From NCBI GenBank assembly GCA_934254725.1, contig CAKQLR010000015.1, positions 1 through 39,810 of the forward strand: 39,810 bases of DNA, written 5' to 3'. The notes beneath the pieces were generated by a model. The model was not told the DNA's origin. It did no database searches and saw only the letters and a list, made by a program, of their open reading frames with translations. Shown here in pieces: positions 17,527 to 26,499 of the stretch. Both the position numbers and the translations under genes were made by a program. How positions within the stretch are numbered: position 1 is the first letter of the stretch; each line of letters opens with the position of its first letter. Origin of the DNA: an uncultured Clostridia bacterium (lineage in GTDB: Bacteria > Bacillota > Clostridia > Christensenellales > Borkfalkiaceae).

Positions 17527-19320
17527 TTAGTTGGAAGTCGTAAACGGAGAGTTCTTAAGATTTGCGGTTACCTGCGCGATGTTCGTATAATCGGTGAAGA
17601 TCAACGCTTTGTTCTTTGCATAGCTTGCAAAACCGCTCTTTATGGTGTTGAATACGCTTGTTCCCGTTGCAGTCCAATCTCTCGAATTTCCTCTGAAATA
17701 ATCGGAAAGAGTCTGAGCTACGGTTTCGTTTACTTTTTCATTGGTATCGCCTATCGTTGCGAGTTCCATGCCGGACGCTTTACCGAAAATAACGTACGGA
17801 GAAGCGGAGCAGTCGCCGGAGGTGTTTACAAAACCGGTGCAGTCTATAGCTTCGGGGATCTGAATGTTCTTAACGAGCTGACGCATGGTTATAGGCGCGT
17901 TATTGGAACCCTTGTAAGAAGAATGTATAGCCTGCTGACCTGTGGGCGAGAACAAATATTTAAGGAAGTCTACCGCAACTTCGTTATCGGAAGCTTTGGA
18001 GGATTTCAATATACCGAAGTTTTCCGCAGGACCGCCGAACGATCTAACGTTATCGGCAACGCCTTCGAGGTCGGATTCCATAGCGGGCATCAGGAACCAT
18101 CCGAGTTGCGAAGTTATGGTTTTCGTATCGGGGAATAAGGTCTTTCCTCCTGCCTGTTCGGTCTTGAACGCGTCTCTGTAAGTTCTTACATAGTCGAGAG
18201 CTTCTACGTAGAAGAGCTTCATGTCTTTGTAAAGAGTGCTGTTCTTTTCGTAAACGATGGTGGTTTCGTTAAAACGATGGAAATTGTCGAGATACGGAGC
18301 GCCCGGATCGGAGTACTGCATTAAATCGTAAAGATTTTCCATTACTTCGGCATAACGTTCGGATTCGGGGTTGTATCCGGTCTTATTGAAGTACAAATCG
18401 ATAACCTTGTTCAGGTTGTAAGTGTATTTATCCACGGAATCTATCGACATATCGGTCGCGCTGTAAGCCCAATCCGCGTCGATGCTTTCTATATAGCTGT
18501 AATCGTCCGAGGAAGAATGTACTTCTTTAATGAAATCGCGATAGTACTGATCGAGATACATATTGATAAGGTGCGAAACCATATTGAAGGAGTCTTCGCC
18601 GCAGGAAGCTTTTTCGGAAGAAAGCGCCAGAGGATTTTTAAAGTTCTTGTCTGATTCTTTAGCCGTCTTTAAAGCTTTGATGAGCCAAGACCAGGTCAGT
18701 TTGCTGTTGTCGATAGTGCCGTCCTCCGCTACGATAGGATCGCCACCCATAACGTCGAGCATAGCTTTTTTGTTGTAGAATACAGCTAAATAGTTAGAAG
18801 AATAGCTAAGACCGGGAATGGTAGCGGTAGAACCCGAAACTTTGGTTCTGTACGCGTCTTCTTCAAGTCCGTCTTTCCAGCAGGTGTTGCCTTCGATATA
18901 CGGGTTGGCTTCTTCGAGGTATTCGGCAAGGTCAACTATTTTTTCGGTGCCGTAATATTCGGGAATAATGGACGTAGAAACAATCGTCGGTGCATTTATC
19001 GAGGAACCCGCCATCGTTTTTACGTTCTGCATATAGGTGTTGGGGTCGGTTTTGTTGTTTATAATAACGGTGATATCATTACCCTCTTTGAATTTAAGGT
19101 CGGAATAAGCGGTTGCAACCGCGTTCAACGCGTCCTGTTCTACAATGTTTACCGCAGTGTAAACGGTGAGCGTTACAGGGTCGCTCTTAGGCGGCTTCGG
19201 GGTCGATCCGCTGTCCAATGAAGACGATGACGAATCCTGCTGAGGGTTACATGCGACCGCACCGAAAACAAGGCCTAACGCAAGTGCAATCGTAAGCAAT
19301 TTTGAAAATAAGTTCTTCAT
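17527..19320 (-). CDS. CUT1 ABC transporter sugar-binding lipoprotein (locus A)
   Basis: Extracellular solute-binding lipoprotein of 597 residues with lipobox GAVAC (Cys24) and a short Ser/Pro-rich spacer. The body has the layout of family 1 sugar-binding proteins (VTLTVYTAVNIVEQ at the start; SSKASDNEVAVDFLKYLFSPTGQQA near the end). It is longer than maltose-binding proteins (about 400), as are many Clostridia oligosaccharide receptors. AAGGAGG precedes the ATG. It follows the two permease genes directly and presumably delivers an oligosaccharide to them. Confidence 0.88.
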   Translation of the reverse strand: MKNLFSKLLTIALALGLVFGAVACNPQQDSSSSSLDSGSTPKPPKSDPVTLTVYTAVNIVEQDALNAVATAYSDLKFKEGNDITVIINNKTDPNTYMQNVKTMAGSSINAPTIVSTSIIPEYYGTEKIVDLAEYLEEANPYIEGNTCWKDGLEEDAYRTKVSGSTATIPGLSYSSNYLAVFYNKKAMLDVMGGDPIVAEDGTIDNSKLTWSWLIKALKTAKESDKNFKNPLALSSEKASCGEDSFNMVSHLINMYLDQYYRDFIKEVHSSSDDYSYIESIDADWAYSATDMSIDSVDKYTYNLNKVIDLYFNKTGYNPESERYAEVMENLYDLMQYSDPGAPYLDNFHRFNETTIVYEKNSTLYKDMKLFYVEALDYVRTYRDAFKTEQAGGKTLFPDTKTITSQLGWFLMPAMESDLEGVADNVRSFGGPAENFGILKSSKASDNEVAVDFLKYLFSPTGQQAIHSSYKGSNNAPITMRQLVKNIQIPEAIDCTGFVNTSGDCSASPYVIFGKASGMELATIGDTNEKVNETVAQTLSDYFRGNSRDWTATGTSVFNTIKSGFASYAKNKALIFTDYTNIAQVTANLKNSPFTTSN

Positions 19321-19351
19321 GTTTTTTCCTCCTTAATAGAAGATCTTTTTT

Positions 19352-20221
19352 TTATAATTTCATACCGCTGGCGAAATCGCCGCCGATAAAGAATTTGACG
19401 CTTATAGCCGTGGATAATATCAACGGAATACCCGCTACGAGATACATGGCGTATTGTACGCCCTGCGTGTAATTTACTACCTGATCTTTTAAGTAAGGCA
19501 TTAAAACGCCCTTTTCTATGTGGTTCATAAACAACAGTTGCGGCCACATATAATCGTTGTACATTGCTGCAAATATCGCTATGCCCTGTATCATCATTAC
19601 CGGGAAAGTGAGCGGCAGACATATGTAAACGAACGAATCGAACATGTTTGCTCCGTCCAAAGTCCCCGCTTCGTATAACGCCACCGGCTGTTGCCCCATA
19701 AACGTTCTCATTAAAAATACAGAAGCTATCTGGTTACCCGCTATATACGGAAGAATAAGCCCGAGCCAGTTTTCCTTTAAGTTCAGCCAGTTCACCGTGA
19801 CTATGTACGTAGGCGAAAGTAAAACCGCGCCGGGTACGAGCATGGGAGCAATAAAGATAAAGAACAGAAAAGTTTTTCCGGCGAAAGTCTTTCTTTCAAA
19901 CAGGAACGCTATATAACAGCTTAAAAATATTACGGCTAAAGTCGATATAAGGTCGATCAAAATCGTATTTAAAAGCGGTTTTGAAAGCACTCCGAACGAT
20001 TCTATATAGTTCGAGAAAAACCAGCCGGACTTCGGGAACGTCCATATAGGATAGTCCGTTATATCCTGCGGGGCTTTTACCGACATTATAAACGTGATAA
20101 ATATCGGCATAAGCGTGAGTATCAAAGTTAACCCGACGAATATCACGAGAACGGTCTGCGCGACGGGTCCGTCTATGCCTTTTTTCCTAACTTTTTTTAA
20201 TTTTACGGTGTTTTGCGTCAT
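19352..20221 (-). CDS. CUT1 ABC transporter permease, MalG type (locus A)
   Basis: Membrane subunit of a sugar importer, 289 residues, about six transmembrane helices. The EAA coupling loop is present (ALYEAGTLDGANMFDSF). GGGAGGT is the ribosome binding site. It lies 17 nt after the MalF-type gene. No ATPase gene is in the locus, so a shared MsmX-like ATPase encoded elsewhere probably drives it. Confidence 0.9.
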   Translation of the reverse strand: MTQNTVKLKKVRKKGIDGPVAQTVLVIFVGLTLILTLMPIFITFIMSVKAPQDITDYPIWTFPKSGWFFSNYIESFGVLSKPLLNTILIDLISTLAVIFLSCYIAFLFERKTFAGKTFLFFIFIAPMLVPGAVLLSPTYIVTVNWLNLKENWLGLILPYIAGNQIASVFLMRTFMGQQPVALYEAGTLDGANMFDSFVYICLPLTFPVMMIQGIAIFAAMYNDYMWPQLLFMNHIEKGVLMPYLKDQVVNYTQGVQYAMYLVAGIPLILSTAISVKFFIGGDFASGMKL

Positions 20222-20238
20222 AATACTTTCACCTCCCG

Positions 20239-22263
20239 TCAGGATTTATCCGACTGCATTCTGAAATTGAAGAACGTAGCCACGCTTAAGAACAAGAATA
20301 TGAGCACGCCCATAACGCTTGCGACGCCGTAGTTTGCGTTTACTATCTCCTTGTACATGAGCAGTGCCGGCGTTTTTATTATTCCGTTTACGCCGTGCAG
20401 CACGAATATGCTTGTATAGTTCTGAACGGACGCTATGAACGAAGTTACGAAAATATATTTTATCTGCGGGAATATAAGCGGTAAATCGATGCTGACTATT
20501 CGTTTAAACCAGCCGCAGCCGTCAAGTTTAGCCGCCTCGAAATACGCCTGATTTATGCCGGATATCGCACCGAAGAATATCAGGTACGAACCGACCCACG
20601 GAAACCCGAACGCAATGAGCGTTCCGACCGCCACCGCGTGCGACGTACTGAAAACCCAGTTCTTCGCAAAGCCGGGCACAAACAAGCCCAAAAACGCGTT
20701 TAACAAGCTGTTTTGCGTTGCGCCGAATACGCCGCTGCTCCATACGAGCGTTGTGGCAACGCCCGGCAAAACACCCGGCAGGAACAGCAATATTCTAACC
20801 AACAAGGAAAATTTTTTGCTCCTCAACGCACATATCGCTTCGGCAAGAATTATCGGTGGTATTATCGCTTTTAACAGATCCGCTATCAAAAATTCAAGCA
20901 TTGTAAGAGACGACTGCCAGAATTCCGGCGTGGATACGACTGCTTTGAAGTTGTCAAACCCGACAAACACGGATCTGACGCCCGGCAAATAGTCGTAAAA
21001 CGACAACCCTAACCCCAAAACGATCGGGATATAGTAGAATATCGTCAGTAACGCAAAAGGAATGATCAACGATATGTAAACTAACTTGTACTTGGCGAGA
21101 GCCGCAAAGAATGCGCGTATTTTAGCGTTTATCTTTTTGCGGTAATATTCTTTTATGCCGAACCCGAAATATAAAACGGTTATCAGCAACAACACGTCTA
21201 TAATCAGGAAAGGAATTTTTAAGCCCTGATAAACGGATTTCGTTTTTGCAAACGAAAAGCTGTAATAAATTATCTTCGGGGCGCTTATATCCGTTTCGTC
21301 CCTTAAAACGAAACCGTCCTGCGTCCACATTATCAGGTTTTCGTTATCCTGCGCGCTCATGCTGAGGGTGACGGACATTTTTTCGCCGTCTATAACGGCT
21401 ACGCCGCCGCTGCGCATTTTCGCAACGAAATCTCTGCCCGTGGAAAATATAAGCGAAGAATTTAAATCCGTTGCGATCTTTTCGGTTTTTGTTTCTCCCG
21501 TTTCCGCGTCTATGCGGATTATATTGTTGTTTTCGGTAATTACCACGGGATTTCCGTTCACTACGGACACGGCGGATATCGGCTCGTTCACGTCCTTTAT
21601 TTCAACGCTTTCCGTTCCGTCGTAACGGCATACGGAACTTGCAACCGAGTAAAACAAAACGTCGTTTTCGATAGCCGCGCCGCCTATTTTCTTGGACGTT
21701 CTGACTACGCTTTCACGCGCGGCGGTTTCAACGTCGAAGATGTATATTCTTTTTTTGGAAGAGCGATCGTTAAATTCGCCCCTTAAATAAATTTTGCTTC
21801 CGTCCGAGTTCAGCAAAAGCTGAGTGTTTCTTAAGTTTCCGTCGAACGTATAACCCGTTTTGTATACGGTGTATTTATCGGAAGATAAAACTTCGTCGGA
21901 AGAACTTGCCGCGTCGGCTTCGGAAAACCTTACCACGTTCCCGTTTGCGTAAGCGACGTAAACATATCCGTCCGACGTAATAATATCGTAAACGGCTACG
22001 TTGAAAATTTTACCGACGTTCCAAATATGCTCCCCCGTCTTTTTTTCGGCAAAGATTTCGCCGTCCTGTGTCCCCGCGATAACCGATTCTTCGTCGGTAA
22101 ACATCTTAGTGATCAGATAATCTTTAAGATCGCCGCCGAGAGAACTGGTTTTACCTTCAAAAGCAAACGCATACGCCGTAAAACCCACCGATAAACAAAA
22201 GCATAAGCAAGCCAGAACAGTTGTTATTAAAAATATTGTTTTCGTTTTTAAAATCTTTTTCAT
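20239..22263 (-). CDS. MalF-type sugar permease with N-terminal extracellular beta-propeller
   Basis: A fusion of 674 residues. After a first hydrophobic segment (about 9-34) comes an extracellular region of about 290 residues (45-335). It has repeated short strands typical of PQQ/WD-like propellers, such as GEIFAEKKTGEHIWNV, YVYVAYANGNVVRF and KKRIYIFDVETAA. A second membrane helix (about 350-370) and a basic linker lead into a complete CUT1 permease core (about 395-670) with its EAA loop (YFEAAKLDGCGWFKRI). Ordinary MalF-type permeases are about 300 residues. ATG 22263 with GGAG 4 nt upstream is preferred over TTG 22275, which has no ribosome binding site. The propeller could bind glycan or dock the receptor; this is inference. 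Confidence 0.85.
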   Translation of the reverse strand: MKKILKTKTIFLITTVLACLCFCLSVGFTAYAFAFEGKTSSLGGDLKDYLITKMFTDEESVIAGTQDGEIFAEKKTGEHIWNVGKIFNVAVYDIITSDGYVYVAYANGNVVRFSEADAASSSDEVLSSDKYTVYKTGYTFDGNLRNTQLLLNSDGSKIYLRGEFNDRSSKKRIYIFDVETAARESVVRTSKKIGGAAIENDVLFYSVASSVCRYDGTESVEIKDVNEPISAVSVVNGNPVVITENNNIIRIDAETGETKTEKIATDLNSSLIFSTGRDFVAKMRSGGVAVIDGEKMSVTLSMSAQDNENLIMWTQDGFVLRDETDISAPKIIYYSFSFAKTKSVYQGLKIPFLIIDVLLLITVLYFGFGIKEYYRKKINAKIRAFFAALAKYKLVYISLIIPFALLTIFYYIPIVLGLGLSFYDYLPGVRSVFVGFDNFKAVVSTPEFWQSSLTMLEFLIADLLKAIIPPIILAEAICALRSKKFSLLVRILLFLPGVLPGVATTLVWSSGVFGATQNSLLNAFLGLFVPGFAKNWVFSTSHAVAVGTLIAFGFPWVGSYLIFFGAISGINQAYFEAAKLDGCGWFKRIVSIDLPLIFPQIKYIFVTSFIASVQNYTSIFVLHGVNGIIKTPALLMYKEIVNANYGVASVMGVLIFLFLSVATFFNFRMQSDKS

Positions 22264-22290
22264 AATGCTCCGCAATTGTGTTAAAGTGGA

Positions 22291-22330
22291 TTTAGCGTTG
22301 TTTCCAACAACGCTAAAGGGATATCCCTTT
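22291..22330 (-). promoter_or_regulatory. adjacent perfect inverted repeats before the locus A transporter genes
   Basis: TTTAGCGTTGTT (22291-22302) pairs perfectly with AACAACGCTAAA (22306-22317) around TCC. It overlaps a 16-bp perfect palindrome, AAAGGGATATCCCTTT (22315-22330). Neither is followed by a T-run, so they are not terminators. They could be operators for the neighbouring LacI protein or a leader structure controlling the permease gene 28 nt downstream. No convincing promoter is seen between the LacI gene and the permease gene. Confidence 0.5.
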
Positions 22331-22410
22331 AAAACTGTTTATTCGATTTTTTTCGGCTTAATTTACTTTTTTTAAGTTTTTTATCGACCGATTTTTTGTT
22401 GTCTTATACG

Positions 22411-23397
22411 TCAATTTGCACTGTTTCTCGTGATCAGCGAAGAAACAATGTTTTTCGGTTTGCCGCCTTTGCCTAAAATATATTTTGCATACTGCCTTGC
22501 TTCGACGTCTATAAAAGAGTCTATCGTCGTAAGCGCAGGCACAGAAAACTGACCGAGCGAAATATTATCGAACCCTACGACGAAAACGTTTTCACCTACT
22601 TTGTAGCCTTTTTCCCTTAAAGCTTTCATTGCGCCCAAAGCCATCATGTCGTTAAGACAGAACAGACCTTCGACCTTTTCTCCGCTTTCGGTGAGCTTTT
22701 TTATAGCCTCATACCCCTCAGCAAGCGCCGGGTTATCGGGGTAATTACCCCAAATCAGCGTGTCCTCGGGCGTTTTCTCACCGCATTCTTTCAGTATAGA
22801 TATATATGAAGAAATACGTTTATCGTCTAAAAACCTTTTATCCGTTCCGCACAGGAATTTAAAATTGCAAACTCCCCTTGCTTTCATCAAATCGAAAGCC
22901 TGACGTATGGCGGCGGAATAATCAATATTTATCTTCACGGGATCTTCGTTTATGCCCGGATGTATTATTTTTATGTTAGCGCAAGCCGCTTTTTTAAGAT
23001 ATTCTTCCGTAAACGGCGTAAACGCGAGGTTTATTATAGCCGATAGTCTGTTTTGTATTATTTTGTCCAAAATCTTAGAAAAATTGTTTTCGTTTACGAG
23101 ATATATCGATATAGTATAATCGCAATCCTCGAAAGCCGTAACCATTCTGTTGAACATTTCAAGGTAATAATAGTTCGACATATCCGGCACAAGCATGGCT
23201 ACGAAGTTGCTGTTTTTATTCGAACTAACGTTTATGGCGAGCTTGTTGGGAGTATAACCCAGCTCCGCTATAACGTCGAGAATCTTTTTCCTCGTTTCTT
23301 CCGATACCAGCTCGGAGCCGTTTAAAACTCTTGTGACCGTTGTCTTCGATACCCCTGCTATTTCCGCAACGGATTTCCTGCTTATGTTCTTTTTCAT
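22411..23397 (-). CDS. LacI-family transcriptional regulator of locus A
   Basis: DNA-binding regulator of 328 residues. Residues 5-50 are the LacI helix-turn-helix (SVAEIAGVSKTTVTRVLNG) with hinge helix (YTPNKLAINVSS). Residues 65-328 are the sugar-sensing periplasmic-binding-like core (FVAMLVPDMSNYYYLEMF, LFCLNDMMALGAMKALREKG, VFVVGFDN). AGAAGG precedes the ATG. It is the first gene upstream of the transporter genes on the same strand, 147 nt ahead of them. Local control of locus A is likely, with the palindromes at 22291-22330 as candidate sites. Confidence 0.92.
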   Translation of the reverse strand: MKKNISRKSVAEIAGVSKTTVTRVLNGSELVSEETRKKILDVIAELGYTPNKLAINVSSNKNSNFVAMLVPDMSNYYYLEMFNRMVTAFEDCDYTISIYLVNENNFSKILDKIIQNRLSAIINLAFTPFTEEYLKKAACANIKIIHPGINEDPVKINIDYSAAIRQAFDLMKARGVCNFKFLCGTDKRFLDDKRISSYISILKECGEKTPEDTLIWGNYPDNPALAEGYEAIKKLTESGEKVEGLFCLNDMMALGAMKALREKGYKVGENVFVVGFDNISLGQFSVPALTTIDSFIDVEARQYAKYILGKGGKPKNIVSSLITRNSAN

Positions 23398-23473
23398 GTA
23401 CGCCTTCTGTTTTGCAATATAGCTGTTTTTTGTTTGACACCCGCATGTTTTGCTTTATGTACCCAGGTGCAAT

Positions 23474-23535
23474 AGTTAAAAAAATATAAAGGAAAATAAA
23501 ATGTATCCTTTGTAAACAATGCACTACTTTCCTTT
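23474..23535 (-). promoter_or_regulatory. possible attenuator in the LacI leader
   Basis: In the minus-strand leader, AAAGGAAA (23535-23528) can pair with TTTCCTTT (23495-23488) and is followed by a run of seven T (23484-23478). The loop of 32 nt is long and the stem AT-rich, so this is a weak candidate for a leader terminator. Confidence 0.3.
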
Positions 23536-23545
23536 CTGTAATTGG

Positions 23546-23574
23546 ATTATAACACGAGAATCGAAACTTGTCAA
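23546..23574 (-). promoter_or_regulatory. consensus promoter of the LacI gene / locus A
   Basis: On the minus strand TTGACA (23574-23569) and TATAAT (23551-23546), both perfect, are 17 nt apart. They leave a leader of about 140 nt before the ATG at 23397. Confidence 0.85.
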
Positions 23575-23793
23575 TAGGTATTTTTAAAAAAATTTGAAGA
23601 TTTTTGGCATAATTTTTTTAATCGACAAGCCGCCGCCCGCAAAATGATTAAAGCTTTTCAGTTATTTTATAAGGCATTCCGAGCGATCGGCGGTACAAAT
23701 AAAAAAGGTCCGTAAAAATACAGACCTTCGATTTATTTTATTTTTTCAGTCGGCTTTTCGGGGGGCATTTTTCCGCCACGACGTCGCGGAATA
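23575..23793 (-). other. gap between the GH3 gene and the locus A promoter
   Basis: No gene is seen here. With 23398-23574 it makes up the 396-bp gap between the GH3 and LacI genes. Apart from the GH3 terminator near 23700 it is AT-rich spacer. Confidence 0.6.
23699..23728 (-). terminator. terminator of the GH3 gene (end of locus B)
   Basis: Arms 23705-23714 and 23719-23728 pair with one mismatch. On the minus strand a T-run (complement of 23699-23706) follows. It separates locus B from locus A. Confidence 0.8.
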
Positions 23794-26385
23794 TTATTTA
23801 AACACTGTTAAAGATAAAACGTTACCATCTATTCTCAGTTCGGTATCTTTTTCAAAATACATTCTGAAGCCTGCTTTTTTAACTTCTCCGTTCGTGCCCT
23901 TGACTATCACGGGCAAAGCTTCGCCTTTATCCGCAAAGAAATTTACGGTATGCTGTTGAAGCTCGTCGCCGTCTATGCTGTATTCGAATTCCACAAAGTA
24001 CATTCCGGCAGGCAACCCGGGCTTTACTCTGCCGTTTTTAACGACGGTTTTGTACACTGTTTCGTTTCCGAAGGTTTGCGCGTCGGAATTTATTTCGACG
24101 GGGCGTTTGTTCGCAAGAGTTTTTTTAACCAAATTCAAAACGTTTATCGCGTTTCTCTGCAATTCTCCTACGGTTACTATACCTTTTCCTATGCACTCTT
24201 CTACGTCGTCCGTATTGTGTTCGCAATCGGGGCAGACCATAAAAACGTCGTTCTGCGCTTTTATCATGCCCGCGATATTTTTACAGGAACGTGAATTATC
24301 GATTATTCCGTCGGCTGAAGCCCACCAGTCGGACATAACCATTCCTTTATACCCCCATTCGTCGCGAAGCACCGTAGTCGTCAGATCGTAATTGCTTGCC
24401 GCTGATACGCCGTTTATAAGGTTGTACGAAGTCATTATCGAGAACAATTTACCGTGTTTTACTGCGATTTCAAAGCCTTTTAGATAAATTTCCCTTAAAG
24501 CTCTTTCCGAAACGATTTCGTTTTCGTTGTTTCTGTTAAGCTCCTGAGAATTGACCGCAAAATGCTTTGCCGTTGCGTATACACCTTCGTCCGTAAACGT
24601 TTCGGAAATCATCTTCGCGAATTCGCCGGTAATTAAGGGGTCCTCCGAAAAATATTCGAAGTTTCTGCCGCACAACGGGTTTCTGTGAATATTCATGCCG
24701 GGCCCGAGAATTATGTCCACCTTGTTTTTCACCGCCTCACGGGCAAAACCTTTGAACACGTTTTTAAAGCTTCCCGGACACCAGGAACAGGCGATAAGCG
24801 TTCCTATGGGTATACAGGTAACTTTTATTCCGCACTCGAACCTCAGCCCGGCGGGACCGTCGCAACAGGTAACTACGGGAACGCCCTTTTTTAAAAACGC
24901 GTTGCACGAACCGCCGAAAACCGAAGCCGTACCAGGAACGGGGGCTTTTATGCTCGACATCCCCTCGCCTTTCAACAAGTACGACAGCTCGAGCGGGCTG
25001 AACCGTGACACGAACTTTTTCATGTCCTCGTCGCAGGAAACGTCTTTAAAGCTCATTTCCTCGGTCGAATCGCATTCGATTGCGGGTATCGGTTTTATAT
25101 GATCTTTTACGCTTTCGTTATCGGCGTAAGACTTTACGCAAAGCTTTTTCCCGTTTTCCTCCTTTATTATATCGAACGAAAATTTATTCGGAAAAGCCCT
25201 GCCGCACTGTTTTACCTGTATATCTTTTTCTATGTCGAAAGCAAATACTTCTTTTGCATCCCTTACGTTGTTGCCGACAAAAATGAGGTATTCGCCCTTT
25301 TCCAGGACGAAAGAACTTTTATAACCGGTCGCGCCGCTTTCGTCGTAACTCGCCATGTCGCGAACGGAAAAACTCACGGAAATCCTTTGTCTTTCGCCCT
25401 TTTTGAGCTGTTTTGTCTTTTTGAAGGCGATAAGCTGCCTTGCCGGCTTGCCGAGTTTTCCCGAAGGGCAGGAATAATATACTTCCACAACTTCCTTGCC
25501 GAAGAAATTACCCGTGTTTTCCACCGTTACTCCGACAAAAATCTTTTCGCCGCGCTTAGTTACTTTCACTTCGTTTATCGCGAAATCCGTATACGTTTTG
25601 CCATACCCGAAAGGATAATAAACGCTGCTTTTATCGAACGTCTCGAAGTACCTGTAACCGACGTAAATATCTTCGTAATGAATATTTTCTTTATCGTTTC
25701 CGAAGTGACTTGTGGACGGGTTTTTGTTTATGTCCGCAATCGTATCCGTCAGTTTTCCGGACGGAGGATTATAACCCATAAGCGCGTCAACCGTTCCTGC
25801 GCCGCCTTCCTGTCCGCCCTGCCAGATATACATAACGCTTTTTACGTTAAGTTCTTTAACCCAGGACATATCTATTATGTTGCCCGAATTGATAAGCACT
25901 GCAAAGTTTTTAAAGCTGCGCGAAAGCTGAGCTATAGTCAACCGTTCCTCGTCGGAAAGGTACCAATCGCCCTTTTCGGCTTTGCAATCGTACCCTTCGC
26001 CCGCAAATCTACCAATGACGAAAATTGCTTTATCGTTTTCTTTTGCGTAATTTTCTATTTGTTCGTCGGTGAAAACGGGTTCGATTTTTCTCTCGGGATA
26101 CGACCATATCGCGTCCGTATCGTATGGGTGTTCCTCTATAAAACGTTCGTAGAATTCCGAAAGGTTTTCGTCTATCCGAACCTCTTTTTTCAGTTCGTCC
26201 GATATGTTTTTAACATAAGGGCAGTTAATTCTTCCCCCGGAACCGGTGCCGCCTTTTAAGTATTCCGTCTGTCCTCTGCCGAAAACGGCTACTCTGTCGT
26301 CTTTTTTCAAAGGAAGCGTGCCGTCGTTTTCGAGTAAAACAAGCCCTTCCGGTATGGATTTTCTGCAAACTCTGTCGATTTTCAT
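23794..26385 (-). CDS. GH3 beta-glycosidase with permuted domain order, cytoplasmic
   Basis: Predicted intracellular exo-glycosidase of 863 residues. The domains are in inverted order. The alpha/beta sandwich comes first (about 10-260; AVFGRGQTEYLKGGTGSG, then YPFGYGKTYTDF). A fibronectin-III-like domain follows (about 275-385). The (beta/alpha)8 barrel comes last (about 455-745; KHFAVNSQELNRN and the nucleophile motif VMSDWW with Asp686). A short extra beta domain closes the protein. This inverted order is known from some rumen GH3 enzymes, for example Butyrivibrio and Ruminococcus beta-glucosidases. There is no signal peptide. AAGGAT precedes the ATG. It sits after the SGNH gene, across a 114-nt gap with its own possible promoter. 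Confidence 0.9.
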   Translation of the reverse strand: MKIDRVCRKSIPEGLVLLENDGTLPLKKDDRVAVFGRGQTEYLKGGTGSGGRINCPYVKNISDELKKEVRIDENLSEFYERFIEEHPYDTDAIWSYPERKIEPVFTDEQIENYAKENDKAIFVIGRFAGEGYDCKAEKGDWYLSDEERLTIAQLSRSFKNFAVLINSGNIIDMSWVKELNVKSVMYIWQGGQEGGAGTVDALMGYNPPSGKLTDTIADINKNPSTSHFGNDKENIHYEDIYVGYRYFETFDKSSVYYPFGYGKTYTDFAINEVKVTKRGEKIFVGVTVENTGNFFGKEVVEVYYSCPSGKLGKPARQLIAFKKTKQLKKGERQRISVSFSVRDMASYDESGATGYKSSFVLEKGEYLIFVGNNVRDAKEVFAFDIEKDIQVKQCGRAFPNKFSFDIIKEENGKKLCVKSYADNESVKDHIKPIPAIECDSTEEMSFKDVSCDEDMKKFVSRFSPLELSYLLKGEGMSSIKAPVPGTASVFGGSCNAFLKKGVPVVTCCDGPAGLRFECGIKVTCIPIGTLIACSWCPGSFKNVFKGFAREAVKNKVDIILGPGMNIHRNPLCGRNFEYFSEDPLITGEFAKMISETFTDEGVYATAKHFAVNSQELNRNNENEIVSERALREIYLKGFEIAVKHGKLFSIMTSYNLINGVSAASNYDLTTTVLRDEWGYKGMVMSDWWASADGIIDNSRSCKNIAGMIKAQNDVFMVCPDCEHNTDDVEECIGKGIVTVGELQRNAINVLNLVKKTLANKRPVEINSDAQTFGNETVYKTVVKNGRVKPGLPAGMYFVEFEYSIDGDELQQHTVNFFADKGEALPVIVKGTNGEVKKAGFRMYFEKDTELRIDGNVLSLTVFK

Positions 26386-26411
26386 TCTCTTTATCCTTAT
26401 CCGAGCGAAAT

Positions 26412-26440
26412 TTGAACCCGTTAAAAATTAACGGGTTCAA
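26412..26440 (-). other. perfect 13-bp stem-loop upstream of the GH3 gene
   Basis: TTGAACCCGTTAA (26412-26424) and TTAACGGGTTCAA (26428-26440) pair perfectly around AAA. No T-run follows in either direction. It lies in the 5' leader of the GH3 gene if the promoter at 26456-26484 is used, so an operator or leader structure is likely. Confidence 0.5.
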
Positions 26441-26455
26441 TTACTTATTTACTTT

Positions 26456-26485
26456 ATAATATAATATTTTCTTGCATTACGCAAG
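26456..26485 (-). promoter_or_regulatory. possible promoter with near-palindrome before the GH3 gene
   Basis: On the minus strand TTGCGT (26484-26479) and TATTAT (26461-26456) are 17 nt apart. The first element sits in the near-palindrome CTTGCATTACGCAAG (26471-26485), which could be a repressor site. Confidence 0.4.
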
Positions 26486-26499
26486 CGTTTTTGAGTTTT

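Noticed and set aside
23474..23574. Considered as a known riboswitch in the LacI leader
   Set aside because: No recognisable core of any riboswitch class; only a weak stem with a T-run is visible.
25099..26259. Long plus-strand frame of 386 codons opposite the GH3 gene
   Set aside because: It is antisense to a clear GH3 coding sequence, has no ribosome binding site and shows no recognisable domain.
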